Assembly: GCA_023376005.1 (NCBI GenBank)
Contig: CM042145.1
Location: 18,473,654-18,537,653, forward strand
DNA: 64,000 bases
Direction of reading: 5' to 3'
Origin: Doryteuthis pealeii
Taxonomy: Eukaryota > Mollusca > Cephalopoda > Myopsida > Loliginidae
Made by a program: the position numbers and the translations under genes. Positions 53,711-64,000 of this stretch are shown piece after piece. Positions within the stretch are counted from its first letter, which is position 1. Each line of letters begins with the position of its first letter. A model generated the notes under the pieces. It saw only the letters and a program-made list of their open reading frames with translations, did no database searches and was not told where the DNA came from.

Positions 53711-55256
53711 TGTACTTTCACCATAACATATCTTTATTATTGACACACTGCATGCTTATCAGTTATAGTTATATTTATCCATTATATAGAATAAAAATGT
53801 TGTTATTCTTAACAGTGTGTTACTTCATTTTTAGAGTTGCCAGCAACCACGGCAGCTCATTTCCACTATTTCTCAACCCCGTCACAAAGATACTGTGACC
53901 AAGTTGCATCGATCCAGTTTGCGGGTCAAAATAACTCAATATGGGCACGGAGGGCATCGAAAGAGGTATTTGCCTCATACCCCATTGTATGGGCTGGGCA
54001 CAAGGCCTCGTTTTAACGTGGACCCACCCACAAACCGAAAGCTCATGGGTGGGAAAGAACAAAAATTGCGTAGATCCCTTCGGCATTCCCCCTCAGGGGC
54101 AATAAACCCAGCCCTGCCCCTTTAAATCAAGGGGGCAGGTATTGCCTGGGGGGATAGCCCCCTAGGATCGACGCTATTAATTCAAAACACACCGATCCAG
54201 TGGCCGAAGCACACCGACCTCCGACCCGAAGGACGGGTTGGAAGCGGAGGGCATCGAAAGAGCAGCTGGCCGGAGACACATGTGGAGTCACAGAACTAAT
54301 TCATCTTATCAAGTACAGAGTACTACAGTGTAGAAGTGTGTATGAGTGAATAGAGAAGTTTAAAAGTGGTTGGACACGAGTAATGCAGGAACAGAAAGCA
54401 GGATGCCCATCAACCTCCACCATTGATGAGAAGATCTGCAAGCTTGAGAGATGGTAAGGCAAACTGGAGAGTTATCATGGATGAGTTAGCTTGTTCTTTG
54501 CAGATGTCATGGTTCTGCCTATCAAATCATCCACGATGAACTCAGCTTCCATAAAACAAGAGTGCAGATGATTTTTGAATGTCCCTTGTGTTTTGTTAAA
54601 ATAAAACCCTGTAAAAATGTTACAAGTGGTAAAACTTTTGGGAGGGCAAGACCCCAACCACTACCAGCTGGTACGGCTTTGAACCCAAGTTTTAATTGAT
54701 TGTGGAGAAGCACCATTGCATTCTGCACTAATAGTATAAAACGTCGTCGGAAGCACTGATAAGTTTTTATGAGGACTGATCTTGTAAAGCTGTTGAATCT
54801 AAAAATTGGGAGACTGGAGACCAACTTTAAGAAAGTCTAGAAAGGAACAAATCACTGTGTCCCGATTATGCATTGGTCCCACAAGACTAACGCTCTCCTA
54901 TATACTCAAACAAGAACAACAACACAATGTGAAACATGTCAAACACCTTTGACTTGTTAAACACTTATTCATGGAATGCAGGTTTTTTGCTCACATTAGA
55001 AACCGTTATTTTAATGCAAACGATATGAAAGAGCTATTTGAAAAATGTCAACATGGAGGACATTCTGTCCTTTTTTGAGGGAAACAAAATTATACCATAG
55101 AATATAGACATGAACTTAATCAATACCATACAGCATGATCCCCAATGGCATAATAATGGTTGACATGCTGTAATAGCAACCAACCTGGTTATCAAAATCT
55201 TATCAGAATTAGCAAGAAAAGCAGTATTATTGATATTGGACATCCCAAGATACTTG

Positions 55257-57818
55257 TATTACATATCATCATCATTATCATCATGTCACACAATTAGCAT
55301 GAATATCCATGACAATCTCTCGCCAACCTTCTCTATCAGTCATTGCTCCAGGGAGGTCCTCTGTGCAGAGTTGGTCAATGTAGGTCCTTTGCTGGCAGCC
55401 GCATTAGCAATGTCCATGTGCTTGGCTTCCACAGGAGAATGTCGCTTATGAGTTTGTCCTTGCTCCTACAGCATGTCTTGTCTGTCTCATTCGGATGGTT
55501 GTGAGATGGGAGGCAGTTGGCCATACAACTGCTTCCTTGTGGAGTGCTGTTTCCATGACATGTTCAAGACTGCACGCAGCATTCTTGTGCAGCTCCCATC
55601 TATCTTATTCTCAAGGCGCCTCGTTAGGGTCCAAATGGTGCAGCCATACAGCAGCATTGATACAACCACAGCTTGGAAGAATTGTCGTTTTAACTTGTCA
55701 GTGAGATCGAATTTCTATATGACTGATAATCTGTTTATAGCTGACCATGCCTTTCCTATTTGTGTATTAATATCGCTTTCTGTGAGAGATATTTACTAAC
55801 CTAGGTATGTGAATTGTTCTACTGGCTTTAGAGGCTTACCGTAGAGTATGGAGATATCTCCTTTCTTTTTGAAACATGACTCATTTTATCGGAAGTTCAC
55901 ATAGAGGCCGATGTTCTTTGCTGCCTTCTCCAGGTTATGTAGCAGTGACTCAACCTGTGCTGGTGTCTCTGCAAGAAGTGCTAGTCATCTGCATATCTGC
56001 ATCTGTAAAATTCTGTGCTGGATATTGCCTGCTTTCTTGACTTTTTTTAGTGAGACTTTTCTTTTAGTACCTAATAATGTTTCGGAGTACGTAGTCTAGG
56101 CATATTATAAATATATATGGCGCTAAATGTATCTCCTTGTAGGACTCCAGCGACTATGTCAAAGAAATCTGTGTCACCATCATTTGAAATTATTAAGGTT
56201 TGTTCGTATGTGGTAATTACTTAGTGTCTTTGTAGAGCATCATTATAGTGGCAAACATTTCTTTGGAGAGACCGTATGTTAGTAGTATTTGTTCCATTTT
56301 TCCTCTGTGTATGGAATCAAATGCCTTGGAGAAACTACGAATAGCAGCATTGCCTTCTAGATTCTTTGCCAAACCTTCTATGATCTGACGAATAGTCTGG
56401 ACTGAGAGGTTTGTAGATCAATTTCTGCGGAATCCGTTTTGGTTTTTCCTAAGGAATTTTCTCTATTTCGGGTCGGATGCGATTAAGAAGAATGGTGTTT
56501 ATATATCTTAGCAGCAATAGCAGTAAGAGTTTATACCTCTGTAGTTCTTAGCGATTCAGAGTCTCCCTTTTTGGGGAATGGGAGGATGCAGCCTTTCATC
56601 CATTTATCTATCTATTTTGTCTATATACTGCATTGCATAACCTAGGCAGTATGTTATTGAACTTTCTCATTCTTCATACTTCAGCGGGTATTTCGTCAAC
56701 GACCTGCAGCTTTTCTACTTTTTAGTTTCCCTAAAGACTTCGTTGAGTTCTTCTGTTGTAAATCTCCTAGTTTGATGTCTAGTTGTTTATCTACAATCTT
56801 TTGTGTATTACTTTTCTATGATTTTAGGGGGGTTCCCCAGCAGTTTCTGGAAGTGGTCTTTCCACTTTTGCCGTCTATCTTTTTTGGCTGGTTGCCTTTA
56901 GCTTTGATCTAGAGGTTCCTTTTCTTATCACTAATTTCTTTCTGTTTGCCATGTTGTTTGTGTGTGCTAACCATGACTGGTCTTCCACCGTTGTCTGATT
57001 TTATTTTATTTGTTCTTGAATGTATTCTATTTGGTTTTTTAAATATGTTTTGGTTAGTTCAATCTGGGCTTCTTAAGGTTTGTGTATATTGGTGTTAGTT
57101 GGGTTTTGTTTTAATTATGTTCGGCTGCTTTTTTTTATATAGTTTCTCTTTTCTATGACTGCTTCTGTTTCCAGGGAACAGAGTGTTGGCTCTTAGTTTG
57201 GGCGGTACGCACTCGCTGCTGCTTCTAGGTGGGCACTGACAAAGTTTTTGTATTCCCCCTGTTTGAAGTGATACTTTCGTGATGTCCTCCTGGAGGATAT
57301 TGAATGGGGGGTATTACATATATACAGAAGGAAAAAAATAGAGGGGGGAAATAAATTTGTTCTGCTTATGATCAGTCTTTCAATCTCCCAACTGTTAAGA
57401 TTGGTTTTGGTTTCTTTGCACCAATTATGGGAATTTCAAGTAAATTCTTCTTTTGTTGAGGGGGGGGGGGGCAAAAGAAAGCGAGTCAAACACCTTATTC
57501 GCAGGCTACAACACTGTCGTCTACCAGCAGCTGAAGTCGCAACACTCTTACTGCCGTCACCCACTTCTAATTATACTGCCGTTTCCCCTTAAATCATCCG
57601 GGCACATCAGTCGAACCTTGCGCCCGTGCACCTTCTCGTGCATTTGGATGACGACGTCGTAACCCTCAACATCCAAAGCACCTGAATTGCACCTCGCGTC
57701 CATCAGCGCCTAAATCTCATTTCTTTGCATTCCGGAGGGTGCGGGTTCGACTTTAGCAGGCAAGACACTCTCACTCTTTTTCCAATGAGTACGGTGTAAC
57801 TATTCTCCGTCACAGATA
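55257..57818 (-). mobile_element. Degraded LINE, inverted-arm copy
   Basis: Mirror of 36172-38715. Its frames are broken at additional sites by one-base indels relative to the other arm. Confidence 0.8.
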
Positions 57819-58950
57819 TAACTAGTAAAAATATCCATTCTTATAACACTTTTATTTCGTAATATAATAACCTTGATTTCTTTACAATAAAATGTTAACA
57901 AAACAAAACTATACATTTTTTGAGCTTCCTTTACTTTTTTTTAACTCCGACATCATTCAACTGTTTTGTTTACAGAATAACCCAAATGGGATTTGTGGTT
58001 TCTAAATAATAACCATCACAATCAATGCAAATGTTCCTATTTCTTTCAGGTATTAAGTTTAAGATTTCATAACCTAGACACACCAAAGGAAACTATGTTT
58101 TTTCAAAATGGTCATGAAGAATAATTAAGTTCAATCCACCGACAACGGCACACGGTTTTGTACTCAATCAACCCGAATGCTACAAGTCCACTGCACAAAA
58201 TGACAAAGTAATATATAAGACTCCACATGTCATTCAAATTCAAAGCAGTCAAAGCAGCCCAATCAGAACTCCAAGGAATGGAATCACCCAAATCACCCAA
58301 TTCATGAATGGATATTCTTGATTCCGTTATTTTATACCAGCTGTCTTGGACATGCTTGAAGGTGTACTTAGTTTAGCTTCTGTTATTAACCAACAGTAGA
58401 CCTGAACTGACTCACTAGTCACCAAAAAGCATTTCTACATCAAATATGTGGTTGAGAATAGAGGAAAGTGTGGATATAACAACAACAGACAGTTCAATTC
58501 AGTTGATATTTGCCTCATTATTGGATTTAAGCTTTTTCGAAACATAATTGACAATAAGTATTGTACATTCTACTTTTATAGTGAAAGGTAATGGGTGAGT
58601 AGGTGTTGTAGGGAAATGGTACTGTTTATTTGTTGCGTTTTTCTGATAAAGGCGTGTGGGTAAATGGTCACTTTCTACTTGACTTGCCGATAAGCACGTG
58701 AATCATATTGTCCAACTCCCTGGCAGTGTCTCTGCTGCTGTGTTTGTTATTTATACGGCTGATTCTACATCTTAGCTCACTATTATTGATCTTGCTGGAT
58801 CGACAACCTAAAAGGATTCTAGTATATCACAATATATCCAAGACTTATGTCACTACCAAAGGTTCATATCACGGACTTATTTACTTACGCAAAGATTCTA
58901 ATAATCGGGACTTACTTAGTTATTTACTTTTGAGTTCTTTCCAACTGGCG

Positions 58951-59050
58951 NNNNNNNNNNNNNNNNNNNNNNNNNNNNNNNNNNNNNNNNNNNNNNNNNN
59001 NNNNNNNNNNNNNNNNNNNNNNNNNNNNNNNNNNNNNNNNNNNNNNNNNN
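58951..59050. other. Assembly gap of 100 N
   Basis: Exactly 100 unknown bases, the conventional size for a scaffold gap of unknown length. The inverted repeat ends at its left edge. Confidence 0.99.
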
Positions 59051-59579
59051 CCCGCTGTCCAAAGAATACTAACTGACAAAACTTTTCAAATTTCAAGAAA
59101 TCCCCAAATCTCATCTCACTCTCGTACGAAAATCTCATCCTCCGAGATTTGTGTCTAAAAACCCGGTGTTTGAAAATTCTTTGTCTTAATCTAGGTCATA
59201 TTTTATTGCTAGTCTAAACTGTAGTTGACCCTCAATTGGTCAAAACCCAGTCTTCTCGTCTCCTAAGAAGAGATTATCATCCTTTTATATCTATCCTCAG
59301 TTTTATGCTTTTTCCTATTGCCACCCACAAAACAATATGCCTACTTACACAAACACAATAATGCATACACACATGTATGTATACATGGCACACATATGTA
59401 TCTATCTATCTATACATATGTATACCCCCATTATCCACACTAGAACACACACACATATTTATACATATATGTGGCTTGACTTACTATTTATTAATTCAAT
59501 TTAACTAACTATTATGTATCTATATAACTAAGTGTGCATTTATATGCACACACACATTCTTGCACCCACCGTTGTATTA
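59051..59579. other. Sequence after the gap, unmatched elsewhere in the window
   Basis: Has CA- and TATC-type microsatellite stretches at about 59340-59460. It does not match the sequence before 30341, so the duplication has a defined left border near 59580. Confidence 0.5.
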
Positions 59580-61023
59580 TAGCTTTGTCCCAAACTAAAT
59601 CTAACATTTTCACCTCTCACTCTTCCTCTCTCCCACTTTGCACGTGACACTTCTCAACCAGTAGAAAAATGCCATGTGGCATTGTGCTGATTCATCCTTA
59701 AAAATTTTCCATGCTAATCAACTGACTCTTTCCTCTCTCTCTCTCTCTCTATTATGTTACACCTGTGAGAATGTTGTTCTGTGCCCCCCCCCTCCCTATT
59801 GGATTGGAAATGGCTTTATTCTTTAAGACCATTTACAATGCATGTACTTTTTGCTGTGTTAACATAGTCAATTACAACAATTGGATCATTATAATATAGT
59901 TCATTTATGGAGACTGATTGTGTAATGGTTATCATCATAGGAAATGGACACGACAACCCAAATTCAAATCCTGGACAAGGCTGTTTGCATTTCATATAGC
60001 GCTAATACCTGTGAATATCACTATGGAAATAGAGGAACACTAAAAACTGTTTAGCGGTTATGGAATCGCATTCATTGTACGTTCATATTTGCAATTTTTT
60101 TATGATGTTCAAGAGGGGTTTTTTTTGCACATAATCCTATCTAATATGAATAGTTTTTAAGTTAAAATCACAAATGATGGAAATGAAACAAGGGAGATAA
60201 TTTTATCTTAATTAGAAATAGTTGACTCCTTCTCTTTCAAGAAATAGCAGTTCTCGACTTTTTGACCCAGGAAGCACATAAAAAATTAACACCATAGTTC
60301 CAGAAGGCCTTCCTCCCAGACAGCACCTCCTCCCTTGCCTAAAAGTGGTATGTATTGATCTAACTTCTGCCACCAGCAAGGTAAAACACATGCTCAGTTT
60401 TTAAGCGGAGTTTAACAGGTTTGAATTCAGAGTTCTCCTTCTTCTAGACTGGTTGCATATCAAGGTTAAAGAGCCAAGTCTACCATATTATTTAACCATA
60501 GCTAGAGGGAGAATAGTTAGATGTATAGCTTTCCCAAGGGTATTAGCCCTATGTGAAATGCAAACAGCCTTGTTCAGGATTTGAACACTGTGTAAACCGT
60601 GAACGCCTAAAAGGCTTAGTGGTGGGTTTATTGCTGGTACTTGAGGCAATCCTTAAGGGGATTACCAACAGAATTTATGCAATCTTGTTGTCTAGCTGTC
60701 TCTTTACTAAGGGCTTCTTCTAAGGGCTAACTTTTTAGTCATGCAATTAAACTATAAGACATTTTTTCCTTGATTAAAATTTATTTAACCCATTCTTATT
60801 CGCCGCGCGGGTGAGAATCAACCTCACAGTAGCACGTCTACTCTGCGTCAATCTCAGGTTGAAACTGATTCTCTAACTAACCAATCACGTGATGCACGAG
60901 ATTCACGTCTCTGGGGTCAGGGTCACCAACAGTCTTGGGGATTTTCCACTGGCCCCTTTGAATTCTCACTACAGGGTCTGTCAACAATTTATGCTGCCAC
61001 ATAAATTGCAACAGTATGCAAAT

Positions 61024-61265
61024 TGGACCATATTACCTTTAGGCACCCCTTTTTGATCTCGATTAAGAAAGGACATGTTTTCATTTACACCGTCAATATC
61101 CGGTTGTTTGTTAGGGGCTAGAGTTATGGGTTAGGTTAGGGGTTAGTTTTATTTTTTTAAATCTAAAAATCGTCTGTTTAAAACAACCAGATATTGACGG
61201 TGTAAATGAAAAACATGTCCTTTCTTAATCGAGATCAAAAAAAGGTGCCTAAAGGTCATATGGTC
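61024..61265. mobile_element. hAT-type MITE in the duplicated copy
   Basis: Same insertion as 31756-31984 with the same ATGCAAAT target duplication (61016-61023 and 61266-61273), so the duplication or haplotype split came after this insertion. Confidence 0.85.
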
Positions 61266-62686
61266 ATGCAAATCTAACAATAATGATTAAAAAAAGAAAT
61301 GTGTTAATCAACTTCATTGATAATGATTTCACAATTGATATTGTTTTTCTATACTTTCAGGTCAGAGGTCAACATTATGATTTGGTTTTAAATGGAAATG
61401 AAATTGGAGGCGTTTCAATCCGTATTCATTCTGCTGAAGAACAGAAATTTATTTTAGAAAAGATTCTCAAGGCAAGAAAATAATTGACTTTCATTTTCAT
61501 TCAAAATATTTCATGAAAAAATCATATTAAATTTTTAAAATTAAATTTTTAGTGTGAGCCTCCCACACCTCCAAGCCATGGGTCGTCTCTCGTCTCCCCT
61601 GTGTCGAACAGATGGCCATCTCTGAGATTTCGTTGTCAAAGGGATGAGGTGGTCACAGACAAACGCCTCAGAAGATTCTTTTGATAACCACATTTGAGTT
61701 CCTATTTAATTCGTCAATGTCATCTTTCTGAATTCCCATATTCAAAAATTCAATAAACAAGTTGTCTTGTTTTTCTAAGTTACAATTCTCTAAAAAAAAA
61801 AAAAAAATTCCTCAAATGTATTTTGGGCCATTAATCCCTTAAAATCAATGGCTACCCAGTCACTATATCACATTAGAACAACTTCCTTTTAATAAGAATG
61901 TTTGTAATTTCATTTTGAATTAATTTTATATTTCTACAAAATTCAGAAAATTTTAACTTAAAGAAATCAATCTTTGAATATCTAAATTGTTTTTCTATTT
62001 CTTCATTATTTTTGTTCAAAAAGCAAGATATGGTGATAGTGAATGTGTATATATACTTACCAGTAATTTCCTATAAGTCCAACATAAACAAAGGGGAACC
62101 ACTCTTGACTGATAAATTATTTAATTATTATTCCATTAAACTAACCCTAACCCTAAACCCAACTCCGTCTTCTTTTTTCCTAGTAGATCAATAAATAAAT
62201 AAATAATTTATCAGTCAAGAGGGATCCCCTTTTGTTTATGTTAGACTTATAGGAAATAACCTTTTTTTTTTTTAAATTTTTAAATTCCATCCTGTTATTT
62301 CTTGTCTTGACCCTAAACAATAAAAATAACATAACCAATTTACAGCATCTCGCAAGTTGAATACAAAATTAAATGTTAATTTATTTGATTGTTGTAAACA
62401 GGAAGATAGTAGCCAACTGCAGCACCTACTGACTGCTCTTGACATGGATTTCCACCCATGGTGATTTGCTCTCTGGTAAGGTTCTTTCTTTCTATTTATA
62501 TTTTACTCCATAGCTATTATTTGTGAATGCCATATAGCATACACAATGTATTTACAAAATTTTCACTTCTGTATGTGTCTCACCTGCACAGAAATTTAGA
62601 TGGAAATCTGAATTAATTTATCTAGTTTTATAAGAAGTGGATCTTCTTTCTGGGTGAGGCTTAGAACTTTTTGAATGACCCTCAGG

Positions 62687-63118
62687 GTAGGTTTAGCTCA
62701 GTTGGTAGAGCATCTGGCTTGGAACCTCAAGGTTCTGGTTTCAATACCGGCCATCGCCAACTCAGCACATGAGTAGCATGGCTTAGACCTGTGCAGTAAA
62801 GATGGGAGCTGATGGTAGGTGTGGCACTCCACCTCAGATGCAAAAACAATCTATTTTTGAACAACCCTCAGGACATGTTTAGCTCAGTTGGTAGAGTATC
62901 TGGCTTGGAACCATAAGGTTCAGGGCTCAATACCGGCCCCTGCCAACTCAGCACATGAATAGCACGGCTTGGATCTGTGCAGTAAAGTGGGTAACTGATG
63001 GTAGGTGTTACTCCACCTCAGATGCAAAAAAAATAATCTCCCTGATCTAGCGCTAGTGAACAGGGGATAGACTTCCTTGCTGTCTGACTGAAACCGACAA
63101 TAGGCCATTTTACATTTT
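62687..63118 (+). mobile_element. SINE family 1 pair in the duplicated copy
   Basis: Copies of the SINE pair of 33391-33818, at 62687-62850 and 62868-63118, with the same truncation of the first member. Confidence 0.75.
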
Positions 63119-63519
63119 TTTAAATAACTCATAAATAAGACATTAAAAATATATTGATCTTTAACCCTTGGTGATTGTTTCTATTGTTTCTTCTATAAAT
63201 AATAAACTTGTAGTTTTAAACGTCTCAAGATTTTATTCCTGTTCTAACTAAATGTAGCAGAGATTGAACTCGCAACCTCCTGATCAGGAGTGGTGGGATT
63301 GCTGTCACCCCTGTTAGCTGAAGTGGTTCAGCCACTGAGAGAAATAAATGCTGAGGCGAGTTCTCTTGGGGAGAATGTCTTTTTCAGTGGAGAGAACGGT
63401 GTGTTGTGTTTTGATCTTCGTAAAGTCGGTCGTCACTTGAAACTAACAACTAGACTAAACCAGTCTGTACATTTTTTTAAAAATCTGCTAAATTTTAAAA
63501 AAATGAAATTGCTTTATTA

Positions 63520-63685
63520 TTTATATTTTTTGAAGGCAATTACAATGCGTATATCGTATAAAATTCGATAATTATTATGATTATCATGATCATGATTATT
63601 TTCAATAATTATCGAATTTTATACGATATACGCATTGTAATTGCCTTCAAAAAATATAAATAATAATATACTTTACATAACAATG
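63520..63685. mobile_element. Single AT-rich palindrome in the duplicated copy
   Basis: One complete palindrome where the other copy (34229-34545) has two. TTTTGAAGGCAATTACAATG at the left and its complement at the right. Confidence 0.8.
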
Positions 63686-64000
63686 CTTCAAATTATCAAA
63701 TTCCATTATGAAATTGCTTTATTTGTTTAATGTTTGCTTTTTTTCTTTTTTTTCTTTTTCTTTATAGGCCTTGACCGTCTGCTATCTATCATTTGTCAGG
63801 AGCCAGTATCCGTGATGTCATTGCGTTTCCAAAGTCACATGATGGAAAAACCCAATGAGCAAAGCTCCTGCTGCTATCTCTATTGAAGATCAAAATTATT
63901 ACCACATACGAACAAAACCTTAGTAATTGACATTATTTTCACTTGACTTTTGTATGAAGTGTTTGGATTAATAGATGAGATTAACAAAGATTATCAAGAT

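Larger units (their letters stand above)
47115..58949 (-). repeat. Right arm of the giant inverted repeat
   Basis: Reverse complement of 35041-46850 with many one- and two-base indels and some substitutions. All features recur inverted: SINE 48935-49196, families B and C 49790-50720, family A 51840-52330, hAT MITE 53172-53710, GC-rich block 53875-54265, mariner and LINE fragments 54290-55110, LINE 55257-57818. It ends at the N gap. Confidence 0.95.
61361..63923 (+). pseudogene. DARS2: Second copy of the last three DARS2 exons, frameshifted
   Basis: Exon copies at 61361-61471, 62402-62475 and 63768-63923. The first is open but changes the third Gly of the conserved GGGSIR to Val and one Val to Ile. 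The second is 74 rather than 76 bp and loses frame after LLTALD. The third has two one-base deletions (GAGCCAGT for GAGCCCAGT; AAAAACCC for AAAAGACCC). There is no upstream part of the gene next to it. It is best explained as a second haplotype of lower sequence quality, or as a true partial duplicate. Confidence 0.8.
59580..64000 (+). repeat. Right copy of the direct duplication (DARS2 3' region)
   Basis: Colinear with 30341-34860 and cut by the window end. Contains copies of the SINEs, MITEs (61024-61265; about 62068-62262) and the last three DARS2 exons. Differences are mainly substitutions at the left end and single-base indels further on. Confidence 0.9.

Overview
This is animal nuclear DNA. 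It has spliced genes with long AT-rich introns, many (TA)n microsatellites, two families of tRNA-derived SINEs, LINE and mariner relics, many fold-back MITEs, and almost no long reading frames. The genes are a bacterial-type mitochondrial aspartyl-tRNA synthetase and the start of a ciliary dynein-assembly factor. With this repeat content they suggest a lophotrochozoan, plausibly a cephalopod mollusc; the species is inference.

Layout. 1-5.9 kb: fold-back repeats, SINE fragments and one hAT-type MITE with an exact 8-bp target duplication. 5.9-8.8 kb (minus strand): a single-exon leucine-rich-repeat transmembrane receptor, interrupted by one apparent 1-base frameshift. 8.8-18.6 kb: no recognisable coding; (TA)n tracts alternating with palindromic elements. 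18.66-34.78 kb (plus strand): the seven 3'-terminal coding exons of DARS2, 711 bp in frame to the stop, one intron using a GC donor. Its introns carry palindromes, a ~106-bp tandem array, a ~261-bp satellite made from a LINE fragment, and MITEs with intact target duplications. 35.0-58.95 kb: a giant inverted repeat, two ~11.8-kb arms around a ~0.26-kb unmatched centre. Each arm holds a degraded LINE, a LINE tail, a mariner fragment, a hAT MITE and a frameshifted copy of what looks like DNAAF5 exon 1. The right arm ends exactly at a 100-N gap. From about 59.58 kb to the window end, the DARS2 3' region (30.34-34.86 kb) is repeated in direct orientation with SNPs, indels and frameshifted exons. 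The parsimonious reading is a fold-back read plus a retained haplotig, not two real gene copies.

The most interesting signal is a cluster between 9 and 20 kb of sequences that fold as type I hammerhead ribozymes. The best, at 19597-19641 (minus) and 17806-17847 (minus), have the exact CUGAUGA and GAAA cores, paired stems I, II and III and an allowed cleavage residue. Others at 9.15, 9.5, 11.3, 11.7, 13.6, 13.7, 15.8 and 19.95 kb range from good to degenerate. Several lie as mirror pairs inside palindromes bordered by (TA)n. Hammerheads are known from Penelope-like retroelements and animal retrozymes, and some Penelope-like elements target microsatellites. I therefore infer a non-autonomous, (TA)n-targeting ribozyme element family; no reverse transcriptase of that type is visible here.
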